Part shown: positions 23,726-35,899 of the stretch, in pieces
Position numbering within the stretch: position 1 is the stretch's first letter
Layout: every line of letters begins with the position of its first letter
Origin: Neelides folsomi
Lineage: Eukaryota > Arthropoda > Collembola > Neelipleona > Neelidae
Assembly: GCA_034687125.1 (NCBI GenBank)
Contig: JAQGBZ010000012.1
Span: 434,001 to 498,000 of the forward strand
Direction: 5' to 3'
DNA: 64,000 nucleotides
Translations under genes and position numbers: made by a program
The notes under the pieces: model-generated
Database searches by the model: none
Told to the model about the DNA's origin: nothing
The model's input: the letters and a program-made list of their open reading frames with translations, nothing else

Positions 23726-24726
23726 TCTCCATTACTAATAAAATAACCGTGTCTGTCAGTTTTGGGCCGACTTTTAGAGAAAACTGCCCAAGCAGGGGCT
23801 CAATTATAAATGCCAATCTGACCGAAATCTTTCCTTATAAAACATGACGGGCCCTTTTTTAATAAAAATGTTTCGTTAATTAATTAACGCCAAAAAACCA
23901 TTAAATAATTTAAAGTTCCCCGCTACCCAATTTAAATTTATTTAAAAAAACGGGCGAGTTTGTTTATTTTTTCCATCTCGAAGTATTTTAATAATTTTTA
24001 TTAATATTTGCACGTTTCTCCCAAGGCTTTCTTTATTGAATTAAATAATTGAATTAAATATTTTAAAAACACATTTGTGTCCGACTACTGGCCCAAAATG
24101 TATAGCTGGGCTAAAGCCCCATTTGGAATCGGACCAGGCAGAAACACTGGAACAAAATCGGAACATGATCGGAACCCGATCGAAACCAGACCGAACTGTA
24201 AGGTAAAAAATCGGAAAGCAATCGGAATCGTACAGGAGCGGATCGTTCCGAATAGGGTAATTGAATCGAATGCGGACCGGAAAGAAAGAAATTGGAAAGC
24301 GATCGGAACCGGACCGGATCGAGACGTTCTGACATTCAGGTTCGGGTAATACCCGAATTGAGTAGCAAATGGTTAGGCTCTGGGTTATAGTCATGATTTT
24401 AAAAGGTATCGTTTGGTTTAATCAAAAAGCCCTCCCGTCAATTAAACCACGGAAAGATTCAGATAAGGTTGATATTTTTAATTCAGCCCACTGTTGTAGT
24501 ACGAGCTAAAAGTTGACGGATTAACGGAAATAAACTGATATTTTATAAAATAGAGTAGACCAGCAATCGGCCCATCTCCCGACGGATAATAATTAATCCC
24601 GAAAATAATTACAATATAAGTTGCACTAATGCACTTTTAATAAGTTGGAATTCCTAGATATATCTACCATTAATAGTTTTTAATGGATAGAAGTACCATC
24701 CCGTCAGGAGACGGGCCCATTGCTGG
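23726..24726 (+). mobile_element. Non-autonomous Helitron-like element, about 1.0 kb
   Basis: The 5' end is TCTCCATTACTAATAAAATA, followed by CCGTGTCTGTC. This resembles the TC...ACTAATA...CTGTCTGTC ends of many arthropod Helitrons as I remember them. The 3' end has a GC-rich hairpin, CCCGTC-AGGA-GACGGG (24700-24715), 7 nt before CTGG, followed by host T. That is the CTRR-plus-hairpin terminus. The base before the 5' TC is A, so insertion between A and T fits. The interior is locally GC-richer, with repeated ATCGGAA motifs (24120-24320) and a 17-nt palindrome at 24341-24357. No Rep/helicase frame is present. Alternative: a composite of unrelated repeats. Confidence 0.55.
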
Positions 24727-24727
24727 T
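24559..24727. repeat. 27-bp inverted repeat pair at the 3' end of the Helitron-like element
   Basis: ACCAGCAATCGGCCCATCTC at 24559 onward (27 bp) is mirrored by the reverse complement of 24701-24727, with four mismatches by my count. The left arm, read on the minus strand, also ends in a weaker hairpin followed by CTGGT. Two 3' termini therefore face away from each other, 115 bp apart. It could equally be a small TIR element of 169 bp. Confidence 0.7.
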
Positions 24728-26566
24728 AGTATTAATAAGAAACAATATTCATTTATGAATGAATAAAAAACCGATGTATGAATGTTTTTCGAATACTTTT
24801 TTTACAATTCACGAGGCAGGCAATTTACTTGTGTATGAATGAGAAGATGTAAATAAAGTTTTAAAAGTTAATAATTTAAATATTGTATACACAATTCCAA
24901 TAATTTTTTAATGGTATTTATTGTTAATAAATTAAAATAAATTGTTTTTTAATGATATTGCATTTTGATCAAAATGTTTCTAATAATTAAAATCAAATAT
25001 AGTAATTTAGTGAAAATTTATTTAATAAAATTCAAAATAATTTAAGCCAATTCTGAAAAAAATTATTTGAACATGCCTTTAAATTTTTTTTAAAGACAAT
25101 ACAACACGTTCACTTTTTTCGTAAAAACGTGAAATGTGTTGCGGGTTAATATGCAATTCAAATATCATATCAGATTAAATTGGGTTTTTTGTAGGATTAA
25201 TGCTTTGACTGATTCTCCTTTAAAATCAACTCTCCCTATGATACCATCTTGGGCTCATTTTGACAAGAATTTAACTATAGTTTATAATTTGCTTAATAAT
25301 GTGTTAATGAATGCTTGATTTATATTTCATTCATTACTTTCATTTTTCTGATAAATATATTTAATGCAGAATATAGTGTAAAAATCGCATGATATTATTT
25401 AACATTAGAATTACATATCTTCTTTCTTTACTCCCAATGAATAATTTACACAATTCGCTTATTTGCCTATTAACTAGATAAAACAAGTAATTAATGCACA
25501 CTGTAAAAACAATTATTGTATTCACTTGTATTTTGTAAATTAATCTCATTTGTATGAGCACACAATAAAATACATGTATAAAAATACTAATCGAAGATCT
25601 TGATCTAACGTAAGTTTGAAAGAGGGTAATGAAAAAGAATTTTAATTCAATGTTAGTCGAATGAATTAGATTAAGATAAGCTGCTAACTTCTTCATCGCA
25701 TTAAATCTATTATCATTTTTTAGTAAAAATGCAAATTTAGGTTTCAACATTGATTCAATCAGGTTGGGTTGCGAAATAGAGGAATCCTTATTGTGACATC
25801 TTAATCCTCTACTTTACTTGTAAAAAATATGGAACATTAGTGGTAATTGAACTAGACTATTTACTAATACTAATGTAAAATGTAATGGGTTAATTGTACT
25901 CGACTTTAAAAATGTCAACTTTTTTAAAGTTAATGAATAAATAGTAAAAAAGACAATCTATTACGTACTTATTTACTGTAATATATATTGTATTTACAAT
26001 AATTGTTAATTATTAAAAACTCTCCAATAAATAACGTAAAATGATATTTATTAATATGAAGTCTAATGTAGTACAAAAAATTATATAATTAAATTCCATT
26101 AAATTTTGATCGTTTAAATAATAGTAAATTGGTAGTTGTATTTACTTTGAAGTAACATTTATTAACTTTAAATTTATAAAATTATATGCTTAAAATTAAT
26201 ACTATAAATCTGCAGTCATTAATATATTCTTCACCTTATTGTTTTTTCTCGGTAGGTTATGTTATAAATTGCTATATGGTATTCTACTAATGTATCAACA
26301 TCGTACAGAAAAAGAGTATTTACCTAATGTGTTCTATTCACTATTCATCCATAATTGAAAACAAAAAATTATCAAAGTTCTTAGACATTCAAAACTACAA
26401 AACATAAATGTCTAATGTAATAAAATAATTGTAATAAATTGTTTTTATTGTATTTATAATATAGTTTTACAAGAAATAATAATTAAAAAAAATATAATAA
26501 TTTTCTATTATAGGCACAACAATTTGTATAATTAATAAAATATTGAAAGATTTTGGTCTTTATTTT
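24728..26566. other. Intergenic, 1.8 kb
   Basis: Very AT-rich. Two open frames of 60 and 129 codons have skewed low-complexity composition and no splice or homology support. Confidence 0.4.
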
Positions 26567-28656
26567 TTAACTGTTGAAGTAAAGGCGAGATAAATTAAGT
26601 GCAATGAGGAAATTTCTCCAGGAGGCCTGAAGATCATTTAAATGTGCTTGATTATTCGTGTTAAGTCTTCTGCTCTCCACTTCTGTGCTTTGAACTTCCG
26701 CTTCCACAGATCTTCCCAATTCCTTTGCATGCGGAAACTCCACAGTAATAAATCCCCGTTCTGGCCCCGTTCCATGATATTTGATTTCATCTCTTGTGTA
26801 AAATTCGGGGACTTTAAGTGGAGGATATCCTTGGCCGAAACTGATCATTTCTCCTGGTTCTTGTCCTCTTGCATAAAGGAATGTCATCTCTCCCCCGAAT
26901 GTGTGATCTGCTCCTTCTCCTGGGGATTTAATTAAACGTCGTCGGAAGACGATCGTCGTTTGCCCACCGCGTTCCCAACCTCCAGCTGACGTTAAATCGT
27001 CAGTTCCACCCCATACAGTGTCCAACTTCGGAGTGTGACGTCCTCGAGCGTAGTAATCCCGCACACGTGAAAAATAGCCACCGTTGGTTTGAACAACCGA
27101 ACCGATCACAATGTCTATGGGTTAAAAAGATTTATAATTACATTATTTTAATGAATAAATAAATAAATACAAATATAATTTTTAATGTAAAGTTTGACAA
27201 ATAAGTAAATAACATAAATAAGTTTCTAGGTATTTCATTTGCTACGTTAATTTGAAATAACCGTAACTTTCTCACGTTGGTAAAGTAAGCTTATCGTTAG
27301 ATAATATTTTGCGGTTATTTCAAATTCATTCACAAACAAACTTGTTAACAAGCATAAAACAGATTTTAGTCCTTTAATAAGTATTAAAGTTTAATTGATT
27401 AAACGTAGTTTAACCAAAACTAATAACAAAGTAAAGAACAATCTACAAGAAAGATGATTTTGTCCAACGATAATCAATTGTAACAAAATAAAGCGTAAAA
27501 AATTACATTTCTTTCAATATTAATATTAGCATGCAATTTTTCATATTATATACGATTATGATATACTTTATATAGAAAACAGGAAATGTATTAAAAGTTA
27601 ATATCAGGTTAAATTCATACCCGAACAATCCATTGTGTGAAATTCTGCAGTGGGTTCCCAAACACTTTTCCCTCTCTTTGAAAATGGCCAACTTCGACAG
27701 TTTTCTGAAATGTCTGTTGGTTTCCATCCAAGGGCTGAATAAGAAGTTCCATTTGTCACAAGAACAAATTCAACTTCATGTTGTTCAGCAGTGCTTCTTT
27801 GAATGAGTTTATAATAGAGCTTCATGCGACTATTAGGATTCAAAAACAATTCTTCATAATGATTTAAATCCAAATTCTCTGGTCGATATACAATCCCAGA
27901 CTTTGAGCATTTTTCTCCAAAAAATCCAGGTGAGCAGAAACATTGCTTCCTTGGTCCATTCGTCCCCAAAATCACACATTTCCCATTATAATTACAATGT
28001 CTGGAGGAGTCGCATTCATCCTCATACTGGCACTTTGAACCTGAATATCTTTCCCGACAAATGCATTTCTCTCCAGACAAATAACCCTTTCCTGAGCATT
28101 GTTCAACGTAATCAATTGGATTAATAATATCAACATCAGCACAAGTCCAAAAAAGAAATCCATCAGAGTGAAGAGCGGTTTGTCTCAAGAACCTTATGGT
28201 GCATCCAACACATGAAGATAAATTTGATGGGAGTTGAATAAATTGAGATTGGGCATCTTCTGATCCAACGATATATGGCCCATAATTGGGAGTCAACGGT
28301 GTCAAATCGAACATTTTTTTCCCATCAGTTCCCAATAACTCAAAGCGATATCCACCAGGATGAGCATAGCCCAAATTCCAAGTTGCGTTAAATGCAGACC
28401 CGGCCTTTAATTTTGTTCTGTATGAGCCTTTAGGCATCCCACAAGGGGCTTTGGTCCAAATGTTGGACAGAAAATCAAGATCGAATTTCCTCGCTTGAGG
28501 AAAACTTAACGACACATGACCATGGACGTAATCTACATTTAAAAGAGTCAAAACTAGACACACACTCACGAGACACATTTGTAGTGAAAATGACATGGAT
28601 CTTCTATTGCGAATTCCACTCATAGCAAATATAATTTCCATTATGACTTTTGACAA
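26567..28656 (-). CDS. Secreted LPMO-like / EGF / DOMON protein
   Basis: Two exons (28656-27621, 27114-26567) give 527 residues. A signal peptide (MCLVSVCLVLTLLNVDYVHG) is followed directly by HVSLSFPQAR. Cleavage there would leave His47 as residue 1, as in copper-dependent lytic polysaccharide monooxygenases and BIM1-type copper proteins. The domain to about residue 180 has KAPCGMPKG, a second His in LGYAHPGGY (99), the CVGC pair and FLFWTCADVDI. Two EGF-like modules follow (about 187-209 and 214-250). A DOMON domain covers about 275-440 (YSALGWKP, SGDIVIGSVV, DYYARGRHTPKLD, FRRRL). DOMON domains bind haem or sugars and often accompany redox enzymes. Signal peptide, EGF and DOMON are confident; LPMO-like copper chemistry is inference. 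Several in-frame ATGs exist; I use the first, but Met21 gives a cleaner signal peptide. Confidence 0.82.
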
Positions 28657-30176
28657 TTCAACAAATTCCAGAATTTATGGCGGAGAATGTAAAGAAGAAT
28701 TTAAATTTTATAAAACATTTTAACGGCTTCAATCTTCAGCACACTTTTACAACTTTCAGTTTTTGATGAATGAAAAAATTACAAATAAGGTTAATTGTAT
28801 TTTAAAATACACCTGCCTTATATTTAATTTCTCCTTCTTTAATTATTTTCACGAGGAGTTCCTTTCGTCACTTCTTTACTAATGCTAATAATGGTGTTGT
28901 TGGTTGGAGCCAACACTTCGAGTCCGCTTCTTATCACCTTGTGAGGCTTTTGGAAGGGTCGCAGAGTCTTTCGACGGCGAAGGTAATGAGAATGAGAATA
29001 ATGAGGGATAACTGTGAAGTGAGTGAAGGAGGAAACGGCATTGCCTCAACGTTCAACATCATTGTACTCATAGAGCCTTACAGCGTGGTGGTAATTGAAC
29101 AACCCCATGTGAATTTGATATCCACATATCCACAATTTCGAAGAGAATTCCCTTTTTGCAATATGAACACCAACACATGACTTGTGGGAGTCAACAATGA
29201 TGGTCAATGCAGCAAAGTGAATATCTTGAGTAATTGACAATAAGAACTCTTCTATTTTATCATATATCAAAGTATAGTCTTTTATTCCATTATTCCAATA
29301 TACGTAGTCTGAGTAGTCTTATATGCTTATGTTGCTGTAAAGGTAAGCTTAAATTGGCATAAGAGGATAGAGGAGATTCGGATAGCCGTGAGGTTCAGAA
29401 AAGTGAAAGTGTTCTTTGTGCAGCACGTAGGCTCTATAAAAGTAGATACTCTGTATACCTAATACCTATTAGGGTACTCAAACCGCAATAGTAAATTACA
29501 AATTACATTGTGATTAAAGTTGTAAAGAATTACAACTTGTTCTGATTGTGGACGTGGTTTAACGTAAATTGATTTGAACCACAGCCATTTAATAATAACT
29601 TAAATCTCTCAATCAGTTTTGGTTTATTAAGCTCACAAAAATGATTTGATGTTTTATTTTGGGCCATTTAAAATTGTTTAAAAGAGCTTTAAGGTAAAAG
29701 TTGGTTTTGATTTAATCTTGGAATTTTATCAAGATTTAGGACACCCAAATAGTCAATGTATGTCAAAAAAGAAATTTATTGACATTTATGAAAAAATAAT
29801 AAAAGTTTTAATGCTAGTTAGCATTATTTTTGACTGGTCACATTATTTAAATTGTGTAGTGTAATTTTTTATAACTTTAAATGTGAAGAATGAAGAAATA
29901 AAGAAGGACGCATCTAGATTTTAAATTTTCTTTAAATGGCACGAACGTAGCTTCAATGTTTGAAATCATGCAAATGATGAAACATGAAGGAAGTTTGTGT
30001 TTAATAAAAAAATTTAAGGCCCACGTTTTTAAGTAGAATAGTAGGTAAGAGAGAAATATGCTTCATGTAAGAGTAAAAGAATTTCCGTAAACATTCAACA
30101 AGTCGAGTAAATGCACAGAGACGAAAGAGAACTTTACTTGACATTTCCTATCCAATTTGCATAACTCATCCATACC
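28657..30176. other. Intergenic; upstream of the LPMO-like gene
   Basis: A less AT-rich block at 28850-29200 upstream of the start could be promoter or a non-coding exon. No TATA box or coding exon could be assigned. Confidence 0.35.
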
Positions 30177-30184
30177 ATATAAAG

Positions 30185-30883
30185 CAGGGGTGTCCAACCT
30201 ACGGCCCGCGGAGGGTTTGCAATAAAATCATTATATACGGCCCTCGGTCCACCATGAGAAATTCTTATTAAAAATCTATATTCTGAATTGTCAAGTAAAA
30301 AGCATAACAACAACGTTTTATGTAAAAACACGAACATTCATGTGTTTTTATGCATAAACTTGATGTAATATGAATATCGGAAATTCCTAACATGATATTC
30401 TGCTATGAAATTATCCCATTAATCAAAACGTATATGGGCATCTTTGAGTTTCATCATTCAATTTTTAAGTTGGTAACATTAATGTTAATTTAGAAAGGAA
30501 AATTTCAAAATTTTCAAAACGGAAAAATTCAAATATTTTCTTGAAACTTTAAGGTTCAGTCATTGGATAAATGTCAAAATTTCGAAATAATTTTCGGAAC
30601 CTGACGGTTCCGGCATTTAGGACAGAAAATTTCTTATTTACTTTCGTATAATAAATAAGAAATTTACTCGGTGCCTATCTGAATAAAAAAATTTCAATAT
30701 GTATTGGTACAGAGTACAGACCCCCATGGAACCCCAAAGTCTGACTTTAAAGGTAATAAGTAATAATAATAACATACATTTTAACACTTTAATTTAATTA
30801 ATTATAATAAAAAGTAGACCTTGCCCCCAACATATATTTTTTTCGAGATCTGGCCCTTCTCTCAAAAACGTTGGACACCCCTG
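30185..30883. mobile_element. Non-autonomous hAT element, 699 bp
   Basis: The ends are inverted repeats, CAGGGGTGTCCAAC, at 30185 and (reverse complement) at 30870-30883. They are flanked by a perfect 8-bp target duplication, ATATAAAG, at 30177-30184 and 30884-30891. Eight-bp duplications and CAGGGG-type ends with a nearby CGGCCCGCGG motif are hallmarks of hAT transposons. No transposase frame remains, so it must have been mobilised in trans. The perfect duplication suggests recent insertion. Confidence 0.95.
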
Positions 30884-30891
30884 ATATAAAG

Positions 30892-33800
30892 TGATACAAG
30901 AAATATTTGAATAATATAAACATAGAGCTATACCATATAAACAAAATACAACTGTGCCTATCTACATAAACTATATGCAAATTAAATATTACAAACATGC
31001 ATTTTAATGCATTTCAGTTATAATGCAAGTTAAGTAATTAAATATCTTTTGCTCATCTCCATACAAAATAAAAACAAGGACGCAAATGTAATCAATTCAC
31101 CTTAAATACACATTGGTCGTTATCAGTAGAATTACTTTGAACTGCATAATTATAAATATAAAATAATAATAAAATATCTATATAGTGTATATAAATTGTA
31201 TTTTACTTTTAGTTTAGTTTGTTAAATAAATATTATGTAATGTAAAATACAAATTCAAATAATTTTTAATACTTTAAAGTTATAGTGTTGGAAGTGTTAT
31301 AATTTAATGCAAAAGGATTGAATGTTGTTTGTTATCTATGAATTTAATTTCCCATACACAATATAATCTAAAAGTAAAGAAATAATCGTCCTCATCATCA
31401 CATCCTCTCTTATGAAATGGAGTTCGTTTTCATTGGGACGATTTTCACTCACTCAATATTAAGATTGGAAACACAGCGTAATTCCATCATTCCGTGATTA
31501 GATCGATGCTTCATGCTTCCTCTTTATTCTCACCATTCAACGTCAATCCCACATAGTTGGTATTTGATATTAAATGCGTAACAAGTTGGTCGCTTGGGAA
31601 ATCAAGAGAACTGTGTCAAAACATTTAATTTATTATGTAAAGGTAAACAAATCATGGGAAATGTTGTGTTGATGGAAACACCAAATTTTTATTTAGCTAC
31701 AATAATTAATATAACGGAAATGGGTGATATTTGTCCATTTTATCCAATTTTGATTTTATTTTGATAAGATAATTTTAAAAATATGACAATATTTAATATA
31801 TGTAATATTATCAAATCATATTTTGTTAATTTTGAGAACTCCATAGGAATAATAATATTAAAAAGTTCTTAGGAATACATTTATATAGTCAAAAATATTA
31901 TCAAGTCAGTAGTTTCTAGGCGAAATTTTTCCAAGTAAAAAATGACATATTAACATCGCCGTCAATAACTCATGAGACTAGGACCCATGAAAGCATAAGT
32001 GGACAACTTACAGATACATAGGTAGCTATATTGTAATATGAATGTTATTTGTAAGTTCTAGGAAAGGTTTTATATATTGTATTTATGTATGCAATTTATA
32101 TAGAATTAGAGAGAGTTGAAAATGTGTTCATAGTGTTGGAGTGAAATGAATGAATATTTAAAATTGAGATTCACTCTTTGTTTGAGTTTTGATTAAAGAA
32201 TGTCAAACCTTCGGCTGGCAATGAGATCGCATCTTCAAATGAATCAATGTCATTTAAAGAAGTGAAATGAGGAAACTCGTTAAGCTTTTATTTATTTATA
32301 ATGCTAATGTTAAAATTGTATTTATTAATTTTCCTTTCATTTGCATTGCCGGATTCGTAAATTGAAATAGAATTTAATGAATTGGCAAGGTAAATAAAGT
32401 AAAATAACCCTGGAAATAAAAATTCTACCGCTATCTTCAACTTTATCTATTTAATAAGATATTTCCATGGATTATTATAAACGGAAATGATATTTATCAC
32501 TTTGGAATTACTGTGAACTTTACCCCTTTTTTCAATAGGATTTCGTTTATAAACCAAGTGTATAATTTCGGGCTTTTTATGCAAACAGGTTGTCGCATCA
32601 TCCGCATGTCTTCTTCTCATTCATCATCATAAGAAGGCTCAACACGCCAACTCGCACTCGGTTCAAATCAATATGTTGTAAGCGGGAGACTTCGCACACA
32701 TAACTATAACAATAAGTCGGAGAGTAGAGAACAGGCTAAAATAATACTTGACAAATCTCGCTGGCAATCCTCAATTCCCCTTGAGGTATAGTGATTCTAA
32801 TTTAATTACATATTCATTTGCTTGTCTACATAGTATAGCCTACATAATTTTATTTACTTTTTAAGCGAAATTCAATAGCTCATAATTGGTTCCATTAATT
32901 ATTTTAAATACGGCTTGCCATATGGTTAAAGATTCGGGCATATAGAAATACTATAGATAATTAAAATAAATATTGATATGCTATCCTTTAAACGCACCAT
33001 ACTATGTGAGTGTGTATCATTTCTATTGATCAAAATAATTCATCATAAATTCAAGATTAATTTTAAATCTAGGAATATATGCGAATCAAGTATATGATAT
33101 TAAGGCATGTATATGTATATATCCTATACAAATCTTATACAATGCTGTGAATATGGTATATAAAAATGTAAGAGTTCTCAACATCAAAAAGAGTTGAGTA
33201 GATAAATAAGGCCGCAGTTGATTTATGAATTTCCAAAAATATGTTTTTCATGCCTGTGGTTGTTTGTGGATCTAACTCTATCATTAGATTAAGGCTGTTG
33301 AGGGCGGAATAATAAATAGCTGCATGCGTTAATGATTAAAGATGAATTGTCTAACTAGCAAGAGCAAGGAGATGAAGCGTTTCTTTGTTTCACTCATCGT
33401 GTCTTTTCGACTCCTCTCTCATTCTTAATTTGGAGAGTCGAAGGACGAAGGAGGAACAAAATTTACCACAAGAACATCAATAACAATAACATACTCATTT
33501 CATGCACTGTCCAAATTATACTCCTTATTAGAGAACAATAAGAAGAATCGTGTTTTACGTATATCAATGTCTAGAATATCTTAACTTTAATTCTATAATC
33601 ATCAAGTTAATTTTAAAATAATTTGCAACTAAAAATCTATTTCCTCTTGCACAAATATATTATGTACAAAAGCTCATTTGCCATTAAGAATTCATAAAAG
33701 AGTCTTGAAATCGAAAATTAAAAATTTCTTTTAATAAAAATTTTTAACTTATTTTTTATTACATGATGGTAAAATGAAGTATTTCTGTTTGAGTAGTGTA

Positions 33801-35899
33801 TTGTAAAGCATATTTTATATAAAATTAAAAATAAAGTATGACCTTTTGCATTACTATGAACAGAATGCCAATGGTAGTTAATCAAATTCTTATAAAATTT
33901 GCCTATATAGAATTACTGTTACTAGGGAGAAATAAGCTAAATTAAGCGTGAATTAATAAATGGTCAATTTGCAAATTGTTGACGGCTACTTGGAAACACA
34001 TTAAAAAAGAAAGATTGATTGTGATAAAATGATAGTCAAAATAATTCTCACAATGGAAAGGGCGAAAAAAAGAAATGAAGGTAATTTTCCTCACCATGGA
34101 TATAACAATTAAGGACAAAATAATGATATTTTTATTACTCCTAAAACTGTCCTTAAAAGTTCATTGAGGAAGTAAAACGTTATTTCCCAAATCATATAAA
34201 AATAATTTAAAAATATAGCTACTATAGCTACGGATATACAATTTTAGTATTTTGTTTTATTTACCTACATATTGAATATTTCTTATTTTCTTTTTATATA
34301 TTTTATACCAGTAGTATCGGTCATGTGATATTTAATCTTATTTATATATCTATTAGTTAAGCATAGGAGAATCATCACTCTTTAAGTTAACTACTGCTGT
34401 AATTAGATTAAATTATTCCTATAACCTTAAAGGGGTTTTCAAACTTTACCTATCTTGCTCAAAAACTTAGAATTTGGAATAACTGTTTATACGCTTTAAT
34501 TTTTGAACAATGCCTAAACATTTTAGAGAGTGATCTAATAATCTCTGGTACCCTTGTATAATTCACAAAATGACGAAAGCTTAAATAGTTTAACCTTGCA
34601 TCTCTATTCACCATCCATGAAAAATCACTCTTTATATCTGTGTATTGAATGTGATGCTTGCCTAAACTCATATAAATACTATATTTACTTTCCCGAGTGA
34701 ATGTGAGATGTACAATCTAGAAAAATTACATTACATAATCGTAATCATAAGTACACAAATGGTAAATTTTGAGAGCCGACAATGCGCCGAGATGGGCTAC
34801 TCTAATCTATTCAACAACTAATTATCATAAATTGGGCTTTACATATGTGAGATGTCCGTGCAAAATAATATTCAAGGTTCTCTAAACCAAACACAATGAA
34901 GGAGGATTCTTTTTTGTTCCTGTTTCAAGTGGAGCCACATAGCTCTGCAACTACATTAGATATTATTCCTACAATATACAATATTCTAGTGCTCGAATGT
35001 CTTATCCTTTATTAATAAATAATAATTATAAATATAATGTTTATAAACATTATACATTTTTGAAACTGAAAGTATCATCATTGGCAAAATAAGGCATCTT
35101 TATATTAGGTTTGAAAAATTAAATATTACTTTTTTACATAAATATTATTTAGATTTTATCAGACATTTCAAGTATTTTTATAAGTCTTTTTGCGTCTATC
35201 CGGCAATATAAATACATAATACATAGTTATTATTTCATTATTATGTATTATAGAATTATACCTATAGTATAATATTATGTAGGTACATTACGTAAAAGAA
35301 TGAAATGAGTAGAAGTGTTTTTTATAAATAGGTATACTAATGGAACTAATGATGAATAAAAGCAATTTCATACATTATACTTGCATATGTAGGGTGCTTT
35401 ATATAAGTGTTATGATTCATTGAATTGTTTTTTAATCACATGCATATAATCACATACTTTTATGTATAGGTATATACTATACGTATTGATATATCTTGTG
35501 TAAGCCCTTCAATGAGTCGGTTATTAACTCAATTGCCACTTGCGATGTGAATTTTTAAATACTAGTCTCTTGATATTTTACCAGTATTTGGTGTTTCTTC
35601 AACCTCAGTCATCCATAATCAAATAACAAAGAAGTGTTTCTCTTTGTGCATCCAGTGTGAGTATTTCAATATCTCCATTTTAAAAATCCTTACATTTAAT
35701 GAATATTTAAAATTTTATTTCTTTAATCCATTGAAAATTTGCACTTGACCTTGCATCGATTTTATATAATTTTATATTACAAATTAATTTATGTAGGTAT
35801 TGAGTTTAGATTAAAGGTATTCTTAATATTATGTATATGGTATACATATATTATTGTTAGACCATTTTAATATTTTCAGACAATTTGAAAAAATTCAGA
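30892..35899. other. Gene desert, 5 kb
   Basis: AT-rich, with no supported coding exon. Near its right end, a GTGAGT donor at about 35656 and an acceptor ending at 35879 suggest a 5' non-coding exon of the CRAL-TRIO/GOLD gene. Some of this region may therefore be its promoter. Confidence 0.4.

Noticed and set aside
24041-24394. Overlapping open frames on both strands
   Set aside because: They arise from the GC-richer repeat block inside the Helitron-like element; no domain and no Rep/helicase motif.
25361-25750. 129-codon minus-strand frame
   Set aside because: Skewed Phe/Leu/Ile composition in very AT-rich DNA, with no splice sites or domain; likely chance.
30134-30337. 67-codon minus-strand frame
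   Set aside because: Crosses the boundary of the hAT insertion, so it cannot be an ancestral gene.
34459-34671. 70-codon minus-strand frame in the gene desert
   Set aside because: No splice partners, TATA box or recognisable motif; length is within chance.
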